Source: Flavobacteriales bacterium
Lineage (GTDB): Bacteria; Bacteroidota; Bacteroidia; Flavobacteriales; Flavobacteriaceae
Direction: 5' to 3'
NCBI GenBank assembly: GCA_015494775.1
Contig: WGAP01000025.1
Span: 1 to 10,743 of the forward strand
DNA length: 10,743 bases
Of this stretch, positions 1 to 6,834 are shown in pieces. The position numbers were made by a program, and so were the translations under genes. Numbering within the stretch: position 1 is the first letter of the stretch; each line of letters opens with the position of its first letter. A model generated the notes under the pieces. The model saw only the letters and a list, made by a program, of their open reading frames with translations, was not told where the DNA came from and did no database searches.

Positions 1-1199
1 ATCAAAGCTTTGACCACCGGCAACAAGGTGTCGGAAGGCACATAGCGGTCGGGCGCAATGCCGCCGTGTTCATATACCGTACGGCCGCTTTGGGTATGGA
101 ATTTTTTGTGGGTTTGGGCAAAGCGCGTGGTGTGGCCTTGGCTGTCGCGATGCCAGTAGTCCACTTTTTGAATCAGGCGGCCCGAGGGTAAATAGTATTT
201 GGAGATGGTGATTTTGACATAAGTGCCATATTTAACCGGAAAATATCGCTGCACCAATCCCTTGCCGAAACTGGTGTCGCCCACAATGACGGCACGGTCG
301 TAATCCTGCAAAGCACCCGAAACGATTTCCGAGGCCGAGGCGCTGTGGCCGTTGATCCAAATAAAAAGCGGAATATTTTCGTCGATGGGCGAATGTTTGG
401 TGTGGTATTGGCGGTTGAATTTGGTAATACGCCCGCGTGTTTGCACCACCAATTTTCCTTGGGGAATAAACAGGTTTACCGTACCGATGGCCTGACTGAG
501 TAATCCGCCGGGATTGTCGCGCAAATCCAGGATTATGCGTCGGGCGCCTTGGTTTTTCAGGTCCACCAGGGCTTCCTGCACTTCGGTGGCGGCACTGCGG
601 GTGAATTTGCGCAGGTGGATGTAACCCGTTTTTCCGGGCAAAAGTCCGTAGTAGGGCACGGCCTTTTGGTCGATGATTTGGCGGGTGGCTTCCACGGTCA
701 GCATTTTATCGCCGCGGCGAATTTTCAATTTGACCGTAGTGCCGGGTTTACCGGTGATCAATTTATCCTTTTGGGCCGGAGAAAGCGTTTTTAGTTCCTG
801 CCCGTCGATGGCGGTGATGATGTCGCCGGGCAAAAGTCCCGCTTTGCGGGCCGGGGTGTCGGGCATCACGTCGCGGATTTGCAGGCCGTCGTCGTGATTG
901 CGAATGCGGATGCCGATACCGGAAATTTTACCCGATTGGCGCAGCCGTTGTTCGAACATTTGTTGTTCATCGTAAAAACGCGTATAGCTGTCGGTGCCCG
1001 AGAGCATGCCTTTGATGGCATCGGTGCCCATTTTTTCGGGATTGGGCGTTTCCACGTAGTTGTTCAAAATTTGCTTCATCACCGAAGCCATAATTTCCAT
1101 TTGCCGGCCCCATTCGAAATAATCGTCTGCCGGTTGTTGGGCACGAACGGCGAAGAAGGATACCGAAAGGATAAAACCGAACAAAAATTTCCGTATCAT
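1..1199 (-). CDS. S41-family C-terminal processing peptidase (CtpA-like), 3' end outside window
   Basis: Exported serine protease of the tail-specific/CtpA family (MEROPS S41), which trims or degrades periplasmic proteins from their C-terminus. About 399 codons are visible from the ATG at 1197-1199; there is no stop before the window edge, so the C-terminal part is missing. Residues 1-20 form a signal peptide ending in VRA before QQ. A PDZ domain covers roughly residues 92-170, with its LLPGD turn near 122-126. The protease domain follows: RDNPGG at 227-232, then GHSASASEI at 284-292 and GKGLVQ at 312-317. The family's Ser-Lys-Gln catalytic set maps to S288, K313 and Q317, with the Ser-Lys spacing of 25 and Lys-Gln spacing of 4 known from CtpB, so the enzyme should be active. 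Divergent from dprA. The exact substrate is unknown. Confidence 0.93.
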   Translation of the reverse strand, partial: MIRKFLFGFILSVSFFAVRAQQPADDYFEWGRQMEIMASVMKQILNNYVETPNPEKMGTDAIKGMLSGTDSYTRFYDEQQMFEQRLRQSGKISGIGIRIRNHDDGLQIRDVMPDTPARKAGLLPGDIITAIDGQELKTLSPAQKDKLITGKPGTTVKLKIRRGDKMLTVEATRQIIDQKAVPYYGLLPGKTGYIHLRKFTRSAATEVQEALVDLKNQGARRIILDLRDNPGGLLSQAIGTVNLFIPQGKLVVQTRGRITKFNRQYHTKHSPIDENIPLFIWINGHSASASEIVSGALQDYDRAVIVGDTSFGKGLVQRYFPVKYGTYVKITISKYYLPSGRLIQKVDYWHRDSQGHTTRFAQTHKKFHTQSGRTVYEHGGIAPDRYVPSDTLLPVVKAL

Positions 1200-1224
1200 T
1201 GAATCGAATTTTCCTTATTTTTCC

Positions 1225-1232
1225 CAAAGATA
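1225..1232 (-). promoter_or_regulatory. Candidate -7 box for the S41 peptidase gene
   Basis: On the minus strand this reads TATCTTTG, a full match to the Bacteroidota -7 consensus TAnnTTTG. It lies 25 bp upstream of the peptidase start. A TTG at 1249-1251 (minus strand) could be the -33 element, but the spacer of 16 is slightly shorter than the usual 17-23. The box touches the dprA start codon, so the promoter would overlap the start of dprA. The call rests on a short motif only. Confidence 0.4.
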
Positions 1233-2353
1233 TGAAAACGGAGCGGGACAAGCGGTTTTCGGACGAACAAGTGTATTATTTGATGGCCCTAACGCGGGTG
1301 CCGCGCCTGGGAAGTATTAACCTGAAAAAACTTTTGCAGTATTTCGGTACGCCTTCGGCGGTGTTCGAGCAATCGCAGGCGGATTTGGAAGCGGTGGCCG
1401 GCCCCGGCTTGGCACGCAACATCAAGGCGTTCGACCGGTTCGATGTGGTGGACAAGGAGTTGGAATATACCCGTAAAAACGACATCCGCATAGTGGATTT
1501 GACCCATCCGGAATATCCGTTCCGGCTTCGCCACACGCCCGACGGCCCGGCCGTGTTGTTTGTCAAGGGCGAACTGCCCCAAGGACCCCGGCCGTGTATT
1601 GCCGTGGTAGGAACGCGCAAAATGACCGGTTACGGACGTATGTTTATCGACCGTTTTTTGAAGGATTTGCAGGAATATTCGCCGGTGATTGTCAGCGGTT
1701 TGGCCTACGGTGTGGATGTGGAAGCCCACCGCAAGGCCATGGAATACGGCATGCCCACCATAGCCGTCATGGGCACTTCGTTTAGAAAAATCTATCCGCC
1801 GGTGCACCGCAAGGAGTATGACATGATTTTGGGCTCGGGCGGCGCGGTCATCACGGAAACCTGGTCGGAGGAAAATACCGACCCCAATTTTTTCTTGCGC
1901 CGCAACCGCATTGTGGCCGGCATGACCGAAGCCACCGTGGTGGTGGAATCGGCGGCCAAAGGCGGCGCCCTGACCACCGCCGAAATGGCCCTTTCCTACA
2001 ACCGCGACGTATTTGCCGTGCCCGGACGCATCAATGATATTTACAGCGAAGGATGCAACCGGCTTATTGCTACGGACAAGGCGCGTATTTTGCTCTCGGC
2101 CCGGGATTTGGTAGCTAACCTTAATTGGCCGGCAAGGCAAGCTACGCGGCCGGTGCAACGCCAATTGTTTCCCCAATTGGACGAACGGGAAAAGCGGATT
2201 TACGAATACCTGCTCAATCACGGCCCCGAACACGCCGACCTGTTGGCCGTGCAATTGGCATTGCCCGTATCGGAGTTGAACCAAGCCCTGTTGATGCTGG
2301 AACTCAAAGGCGTGATTACGGCTTTGCCGGGTAATCGGTTTGAGGCGCATTAA
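1232..2353 (+). CDS. dprA: DNA-processing protein DprA
   Basis: DprA/Smf binds incoming single-stranded DNA and loads RecA during natural transformation; it acts in the cytoplasm. The product is 373 residues with this ATG. An in-frame TTG at 1199 would add 11 residues that overlap the neighbouring gene's start, so I prefer the ATG. The N-terminal part (about 10-65) is a helical SAM/HhH-like region. The Rossmann-type DNA-binding core (about 105-300) shows CIAVVGTRK at 122-130, VSGLAYGVDVEAH at 154-166, a GTSFRKIYP segment, RRNR at 223-226, then AKGGALTTAEMA and FAVPGRI, all hallmark blocks of the family. The C-terminal ~60 residues look like the winged-helix domain (DML1-like) found in many DprA proteins. 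No Shine-Dalgarno site is evident. Divergent from the S41 peptidase and convergent with the T9SS protein. Confidence 0.96.
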   Translation: MKTERDKRFSDEQVYYLMALTRVPRLGSINLKKLLQYFGTPSAVFEQSQADLEAVAGPGLARNIKAFDRFDVVDKELEYTRKNDIRIVDLTHPEYPFRLRHTPDGPAVLFVKGELPQGPRPCIAVVGTRKMTGYGRMFIDRFLKDLQEYSPVIVSGLAYGVDVEAHRKAMEYGMPTIAVMGTSFRKIYPPVHRKEYDMILGSGGAVITETWSEENTDPNFFLRRNRIVAGMTEATVVVESAAKGGALTTAEMALSYNRDVFAVPGRINDIYSEGCNRLIATDKARILLSARDLVANLNWPARQATRPVQRQLFPQLDEREKRIYEYLLNHGPEHADLLAVQLALPVSELNQALLMLELKGVITALPGNRFEAH

Positions 2354-2357
2354 CAAA

Positions 2358-2387
2358 AAACCGCTTCCCCTAAACGGAAAGCGGTTT
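2358..2387 (-). terminator. Hairpin terminator between convergent genes
   Basis: AAACCGCTT (2358-2366) pairs perfectly with AAGCGGTTT (2379-2387) around a 12-nt loop. On the minus strand the right side runs into a T-tract (complement of the A-run at 2355-2360), so it is a good intrinsic terminator for the T9SS-protein gene. On the plus strand it starts 4 bp after the dprA stop but has only three T residues after the stem, so it would terminate dprA less efficiently. Confidence 0.75.
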
Positions 2388-2417
2388 GGCCCAAACACGA
2401 CCGACCTATGGCAAGCG

Positions 2418-3953
2418 TCAGTGTTTGAGAAATTTCCGGACGTAAACATCTTTTCCGCTACGAATGTGCAGGATGTAAGTTCCTTCGATCAATCCCGCCG
2501 TAGGGATACGTAAAGATGCGGTTTGGGCGGGAAAATAATGTTGCAATAAACGTCCGTTGATGTCGGTGATGCTGATTTCGTCAATGGGTTGCGCGGAACG
2601 TACCGTCAAATAGTCCGTGGTGGGATTGGGATAAATTTTCCCTTCCCAGCGGCTGTTTTGCACCACTTCCAAGGTGGACGACAATTCCACCGTCCAGCGG
2701 TCGGCATTTCCCGAATTGGCGCTTACATCATTGTCCGACGAAGCCGAGGTGCCGGTCAATACCAAATTTCCGGCGGCATTTTTAATAATGTAATGTGCAT
2801 TGTCGTATTGCGAGCCGCCGAAATTTTTTTGTACCAGCAAAGAACCGGCCGTATTGACGGCAAAGACCCAAACGTCTTTGTCTCCGTAATTGCCGGTCAG
2901 GTCGCCGTTGGTCGATTCGGCATAGCCGGCCATGACCAAGTTATTGTTGAGCCAGGTCATTCCATAGGCCGTTTCGGCATCGGAACCGCCGTAGGTTTTG
3001 GCCCAAACAAGGTTACCCGCCCCGTCCAGTTTCATCACAAAGGCATCCGAACCGCCGTTGTTTCCACCGGCAAAATTCTGGTCGGATGAATGGGTAAAAC
3101 CGGTCAGGTAAATATTACCCGAGGCGTCATAGGTAACGTCATAGCCGGTTTCTTCGGATGAACCGCCGAAATTTTTGGCCCACATTAAATTGCCCGTGGC
3201 ACTTACTTTGGCCACAAGGATGTCCATGCCACCCTTGTTGCCCGATAGGTCGCCGTCGTTGGAATCGGTGGTGCCCACTACAATAAAATCGCCCGAAGGA
3301 AGGCGGGTTACGGCTTCGAGCCGGTCGGTTTGCGAACCGCCGATGGCCAGTTGCCAATTGATCAGCCCCGAGTTTTTGTTTACCGAAACCAACCATCCGT
3401 CCATTCCGCCGTGGTTACCCGAAACATCCTGATCGTTCGAGCGGGTATAACCGGCCATAACGATGTTATGCGAAGGCGTCATCAAGGCGTCGCGTACCAC
3501 GTCCACGTCCGACCCGCCATAGACTTCCTGCCACAGCACGTTGCCCGTTGTTTGGGCGCTGATAATCCAAAAGTCGTATAATCCACGGTTGTGCGTGGCC
3601 GTTCCGTCGGACGAGGCCGTATAGCCGATAACGAAATATCCGCCGTTGTTGTCATAAAGCACCCGAACCCCCAAGTCGTCGGCCGAGCCGCCGTAGGAAT
3701 AGGTTTGTTGATGATTGCCCGAGGCATCCAAGCGGAAAACGGCAATATCGTAACTGCCGAAGGTCGTGGTGATGTTGCCGTCGGAGGAATTGGTGGTGCC
3801 TACGGTAAGATAACCGCCGCCGGTGAGTTCGCGGACATACATACCGCCGTCGTAACTGCTTCCGCCGTGGCTTTTTTCCCAAGCCAACGAAAAATTTTGT
3901 GCCTGCATCCAGGCCGATACGGCCAGTAATAAAAGGAATAATTTGGTTTTCAT
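2418..3953 (-). CDS. Secreted seven-repeat beta-propeller-like protein with T9SS type A sorting domain
   Basis: A 511-residue exported protein of unknown specific function. Residues 1-18 form a signal peptide (cleavage after MQA, before QN). Residues ~30-435 consist of seven repeats, each opening with GGS at about 30, 88, 146, 205, 263, 322 and 379, so the period is 57-59 residues. Each carries a central hydrophobic strand followed by GxTxSSDG/ND, then a G-x-D-x-[WF]-V-type strand and a GNLxW turn. This resembles SBBP/delta-60-type propeller repeats, and seven copies suggest a seven-bladed propeller. Residues ~438-511 are a T9SS type A sorting domain: the YPNPTTDYLTV block at 441-451, then ITDINGR, and a final EGTYILHI...YVRKFLKH. 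This tail directs export through the outer membrane by the type IX system, followed by release or surface anchoring. Monocistronic, with terminator 2358-2387. No catalytic motif was seen. Confidence 0.9.
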   Translation of the reverse strand: MKTKLFLLLLAVSAWMQAQNFSLAWEKSHGGSSYDGGMYVRELTGGGYLTVGTTNSSDGNITTTFGSYDIAVFRLDASGNHQQTYSYGGSADDLGVRVLYDNNGGYFVIGYTASSDGTATHNRGLYDFWIISAQTTGNVLWQEVYGGSDVDVVRDALMTPSHNIVMAGYTRSNDQDVSGNHGGMDGWLVSVNKNSGLINWQLAIGGSQTDRLEAVTRLPSGDFIVVGTTDSNDGDLSGNKGGMDILVAKVSATGNLMWAKNFGGSSEETGYDVTYDASGNIYLTGFTHSSDQNFAGGNNGGSDAFVMKLDGAGNLVWAKTYGGSDAETAYGMTWLNNNLVMAGYAESTNGDLTGNYGDKDVWVFAVNTAGSLLVQKNFGGSQYDNAHYIIKNAAGNLVLTGTSASSDNDVSANSGNADRWTVELSSTLEVVQNSRWEGKIYPNPTTDYLTVRSAQPIDEISITDINGRLLQHYFPAQTASLRIPTAGLIEGTYILHIRSGKDVYVRKFLKH

Positions 3954-3987
3954 AAAACTTGATTTTTTTGTGATATTTGTTACACAT

Positions 3988-3995
3988 CAAAATTA
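3988..3995 (-). promoter_or_regulatory. Candidate -7 box for the T9SS-sorted protein gene
   Basis: The minus strand reads TAATTTTG, a full match to TAnnTTTG, 35 bp upstream of the ATG at 3951-3953. I found no convincing -33 TTG at the expected 17-23 bp spacing, so only the -7 element is supported. Confidence 0.45.
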
Positions 3996-4081
3996 ATGCC
4001 CCGATTAGCCGTAACCGGGCGTTATTGAAGCAACGGCCCTTGCGGTTCAATCAAAGGCGTATTTCGTTTAAGGAAAGGATC

Positions 4082-4472
4082 GGGGCGCCGGCCCGCGCGT
4101 CAGCGCGGGGCCGGCGGCGCAAAACAAATCGGGATTTTCCAAAAATGCCCGGCTGAATACTTACGTGCCGACGATAAATTATGTTTCCGAAAAAGTTTTG
4201 CGCCGCCGGCCGCGGAGCTTCGCTCCGCGCCGGCGCCCCAACCTTCCCCGCGCCAGCGGGCGCAGCGGTATCCTTGCGCGGCAGCCGGCGAACGTTTTTT
4301 GTGCCGGCGGCAGGGGCTCGCAGCGCAAGAGACCACGGCGCCGGCCCTACAAAAACCGCCGGATGACGGGCAAGATAGGAGCGGAGCACGCGGCGGGCGC
4401 CGCGTGAGCACGCCGCAGCATGAGCGAAAGCGAAAGGATGCGGCATGTGCGAACGTGTGCGGCCGGGCGCCC
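4082..4472. repeat. GC-rich intergenic island of nested inverted repeats
   Basis: This stretch is far richer in G+C than the A/T-rich sequence on either side, and it shows no plausible gene. It holds several hairpins: 4085-4120 (GCCGGCCCGCGC against GCGCGGGGCCGGC), 4211-4229 (CGCGGAG, loop CTTCG, CTCCGCG), 4273-4329 (CTTGCGC/GCGCAAG enclosing two GCCGGC copies), 4387-4406 (CACGCGGC/GCCGCGTG) and 4412-4444 (GCCGCA/TGCGGC). The motif GGGCGCC occurs at 4083, 4395 and 4465, and inverted at 4232-4238, so the island may be several repeat units end to end. Similar GC-rich intergenic repeats are, as I recall, common in Bacteroidota genomes, but I cannot confirm the family here. It separates the T9SS-protein promoter from the glucosaminidase promoter. 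Confidence 0.7.
4110..4210. repeat. 16-bp perfect inverted repeat around an A/T-rich core
   Basis: GCCGGCGGCGCAAAAC at 4110-4125 is the exact reverse complement of 4195-4210, enclosing 69 bp of much lower G+C. Farther out, GGGGCGCCGG (4082-4091) is matched by its complement at 4230-4239, and a separate small hairpin fills each arm. The whole thus forms a compound inverted repeat of ~158 bp. It could be a small non-autonomous element, a protein-binding site or a structured transcript; nothing seen decides between these. Confidence 0.75.
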
Positions 4473-4521
4473 TGAAAATTATCCTGCTTGCTTAGGTCCC
4501 GACGCACTCGGTTTTTTTTCA

Positions 4522-4529
4522 TAATTTTG
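4522..4529 (+). promoter_or_regulatory. Candidate -7 box for the glucosaminidase gene set
   Basis: TAATTTTG is a full match to the Bacteroidota -7 consensus TAnnTTTG, 26 bp upstream of the ATG at 4556. A clear -33 TTG at 17-23 bp spacing is not visible (the nearest TTG, at 4488-4490, is about 31 bp away). It would drive the glucosaminidase and the translationally coupled ChaN-like gene. Confidence 0.5.
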
Positions 4530-4555
4530 ACACAACATTCCAAGAAATTTTTCCT

Positions 4556-5884
4556 ATGAAAAAATATGCTTATCCCATACTTATCGCCGGATTGCTTTTG
4601 GGTTTGGCTTCCTGCGGCAGCGGGAAACACAAAGTCCGGCAAACGGCACAACAAACCGGCACCACTTCCGGCAACCACAACGTGGTTACGCTCAATTACA
4701 TCAACCGGTTCAAGACCATAGCCAAACGGGAAATGAAAGAATACGGCATTCCGGCAAGTATCACCCTGGCACAGGGTATTTTGGAATCCAATTCGGGCGA
4801 GAGTAAACTGGCTCGCGAAGCCAACAACCATTTCGGCATCAAATGCGCCGACAATTGGACCGGCAAACGCTACCTGCAAGACGATGACCACAAAAACGAA
4901 TGCTTCCGCGTGTATGACAATCCCGAAGATTCCTATCGCGACCATTCCAAATTCCTGGCCAAGCGTCGCCGCTACGCCTTCCTGTTTCGCCTGCCTTTGA
5001 CCGATTACGAGGCCTGGGCCAAAGGACTCAAACAAGCCGACTATGCCACCGACAAAAGCTATCCGCAAAAACTTATCTACCTGATCGAGAAATACCATTT
5101 GGACAAATACGACCGCGAGGTGTTGGACGAAATGAAAATCAAACCCCGCGAAACGGCAAAAAACGATGAGAATTCCAAAGGCGAAAAAATCATTTACGAA
5201 GTAAAAGCCGGCGAAACGCTTTATACCATTTCGCGTAAATTCGGTATTCCGGTGCGGGAAATCAAGGATTTGAACAACCTGGTGGATTTCGATATTTACG
5301 AAGGCCAAATCCTGGTGCTTAAAATTCCCGAAGAAAAGGCCCAAAATATGGAAGACCAGGAAGAAACCGAACCCCAATCCGACGGAAACGATAACAACGA
5401 CGGACAAACCGGCCAACCCACGGCCAAGGATACAACGCAAACCGTTACTCAACCCAACCCGCAAGCCGTTCAAAGCATCGAGCAGGTTAGTCCTACCCAA
5501 GAACAACAAGCCGTGGAAACTCCCGCCGCTCCCGCCCAAGCAACTCCGGTTCGGGGCACAAAACATACCGTTCAACCCAAAGAAACCCTTTTCGGCATCG
5601 CCCGTCAATACGGTGTTAGCGTCGAAAGCATACGCCGTGCCAATAATCTTTCGGACAACAACTTGAAAGTGGGACAAATTTTGATTATACCCCAAGCGGG
5701 TGCCGAAAATCAAGCACAGGAAGAAAACTCCACGCCGCAAACGCCCGAATATCACATCGTTCAACCGGGTGAGACGCTCTACCGTATTCATGTCAAATAC
5801 GGCATTCCCGTGGAAACCCTGCGCCGGTTGAACGGACTCAAAGACAACACCATTCACGTAGGACAAAAAATCCGTTTGCGCTGA
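4556..5884 (+). CDS. GH73-type N-acetylglucosaminidase lipoprotein with three LysM domains
   Basis: A predicted peptidoglycan hydrolase that cleaves glycan strands at N-acetylglucosaminyl bonds. The product is 442 residues. A lipoprotein signal peptide ends in LASC, with C20 as the lipidation site. The glucosaminidase domain spans ~45-185: YGIPASITLAQGILESNSG followed by ESKLA and NNHFGIKC. E77 is the likely catalytic glutamate of the GH73 family. The block CFRVYDNPEDSYRDHSKFL (116-134) is also typical. Three LysM glycan-binding domains follow at ~212-257, 336-379 and 398-442, each starting with a V-x-x-[GK]-E-T-L-[YF] block. They are joined by an acidic, Gln/Thr/Pro-rich linker (~258-335). 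The residues after C20 are basic rather than acidic, so surface export as a lipoprotein is not suggested. The stop overlaps the next start (TGATG), so the two products are likely made together, in cell-wall turnover or daughter-cell separation. Confidence 0.93.
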   Translation: MKKYAYPILIAGLLLGLASCGSGKHKVRQTAQQTGTTSGNHNVVTLNYINRFKTIAKREMKEYGIPASITLAQGILESNSGESKLAREANNHFGIKCADNWTGKRYLQDDDHKNECFRVYDNPEDSYRDHSKFLAKRRRYAFLFRLPLTDYEAWAKGLKQADYATDKSYPQKLIYLIEKYHLDKYDREVLDEMKIKPRETAKNDENSKGEKIIYEVKAGETLYTISRKFGIPVREIKDLNNLVDFDIYEGQILVLKIPEEKAQNMEDQEETEPQSDGNDNNDGQTGQPTAKDTTQTVTQPNPQAVQSIEQVSPTQEQQAVETPAAPAQATPVRGTKHTVQPKETLFGIARQYGVSVESIRRANNLSDNNLKVGQILIIPQAGAENQAQEENSTPQTPEYHIVQPGETLYRIHVKYGIPVETLRRLNGLKDNTIHVGQKIRLR

Positions 5885-6738
5885 TGAAAAAAATCCTGTT
5901 CCTGCTGCTGATTTTACGGATGATTCCGGCCGGTGCCCAAAAGTTGCATCCCTTTCGCATTACCGACGGCGAAGGGCACAGGGTGTCCTACCGCAAATTA
6001 CTTCGCCAAGCCGCAAAGGCCGATGTGGTTTTTTTCGGCGAACTACACGATAATCCCATTGCCCATTGGGTTGAAATCAAATTGACCGAGGATTTATACA
6101 AGCACAAACAAGGAAAACTGCTTCTGGGCGCCGAAATGTTTGAAACCGACAATGCACAGGCATTGAAAAACTATTTGGACAAAAAAATCGACCGTAAGGG
6201 TTTGGACTCCACCGCCCGCCTTTGGCCCAATTTCAAGGACTACAAGCCCATGGTGGATTTCGCCCGCGAGCATCATATTCCGTTTGTAGCCACCAACGTG
6301 CCGCGCCGCTATGCCTCTATGGTTTTTCACGGCGGTTTCGAACGCTTGGATTCCTTGCCCCGGAATGAAAAACAATGGATGGCTCCCTTGCCCATTCCCT
6401 ACGATTCCACGCTTTCGCAATACCGCAAAATGCGCAATATGATGCCCTCGCACCGCGGCGCCAACCTGCCCAAAGCCCAGGCGCTCAAAGATGCCACCAT
6501 GGCCTACAATATTGCCCGGAACATGAAAGAGGGCTATACCTTTTTGCATTTCAACGGCAGTTATCATTCGGCTTTTCATCAGGGCATTTTGTGGTATCTG
6601 AAAAGGCGTAAACCGCAAGCCCACATCCTGACCATCGAAGTAGTCAGTTCTGACGATGTGCACCGGCTACCCGAAAAAGCCCGTAAAACCGCCGATTTTA
6701 TCATTATCGTGGACAAAGAGATGCCTTCCACCTATTGA
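5884..6738 (+). CDS. ChaN-family (DUF399) exported haem-binding-like protein
   Basis: A 284-residue exported protein of the ChaN/DUF399 family, some members of which bind haem and are linked to iron uptake. Residues 1-18 form a signal peptide ending in AGA before QK; there is no lipobox cysteine, unlike the lipoprotein members. Family blocks are visible: VVFFGELHDNPIAHWVE at 48-64, LLGAEMFETDNAQAL at 80-94, PFVATNVPRRYA at 133-144, and a His-rich NGSYHSAFHQG at 224-234. H55, H61, H228 and H232 are candidate metal or haem ligands by position, not by proof. The ATG shares its A with the stop of the upstream glucosaminidase gene (TGATG), pointing to translational coupling. The family assignment is sound; the haem role is inferred from relatives. 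Confidence 0.87.
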   Translation: MKKILFLLLILRMIPAGAQKLHPFRITDGEGHRVSYRKLLRQAAKADVVFFGELHDNPIAHWVEIKLTEDLYKHKQGKLLLGAEMFETDNAQALKNYLDKKIDRKGLDSTARLWPNFKDYKPMVDFAREHHIPFVATNVPRRYASMVFHGGFERLDSLPRNEKQWMAPLPIPYDSTLSQYRKMRNMMPSHRGANLPKAQALKDATMAYNIARNMKEGYTFLHFNGSYHSAFHQGILWYLKRRKPQAHILTIEVVSSDDVHRLPEKARKTADFIIIVDKEMPSTY

Positions 6739-6775
6739 TTGCTTGTATGAATGATGCCTACTTTGCTGCAAACAT

Positions 6776-6807
6776 TGTAACAATTTTTACGATTTTGCAT
6801 CGTTACA
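6776..6807. promoter_or_regulatory. TGTAAC/GTTACA inverted repeat upstream of the M16 gene
   Basis: TGTAAC (6776-6781) and GTTACA (6802-6807) form a 6-bp inverted repeat with a 20-nt A/T-rich spacer, in the 96-bp gap before the peptidase start. It could be an operator or a weak hairpin; a 6-bp arm is also possible by chance. I found no full TAnnTTTG box in this gap (TACTTTG at 6759-6765 is one base short), so whether the M16 gene has its own promoter is open. Confidence 0.25.
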
Positions 6808-6834
6808 TTATAAACCGTAAACAAATCCCTAACA

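Noticed and set aside
1199..1231. TTG start extending dprA by 11 residues
   Set aside because: It would overlap the start codon of the divergent peptidase gene, and the extra residues are not family-like; the ATG at 1232 fits better.
1289..2449. 386-codon open frame on the minus strand across dprA
   Set aside because: It is antisense to a clear dprA, rich in His/Gly/Phe as expected of a shadow frame in this codon usage, and shows no family motif.
2650..3868. The ~174-bp periodicity as a DNA repeat or CRISPR-like array
   Set aside because: The period comes from protein repeats in a continuous reading frame; the DNA of the units is too diverged, with no constant repeat and unique spacer pattern.
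4165..4407. Short Arg/Pro-rich plus-strand open frames in the GC-rich island
   Set aside because: Their sequence follows the inverted repeats; low complexity, with no start context or homology visible.
4100..5866. 588-codon open frame on the minus strand across the LysM glucosaminidase gene
   Set aside because: It is antisense to a well-supported gene and runs on into the GC-rich repeat island; the composition (FGF, VVV runs) is typical of a reversed frame.
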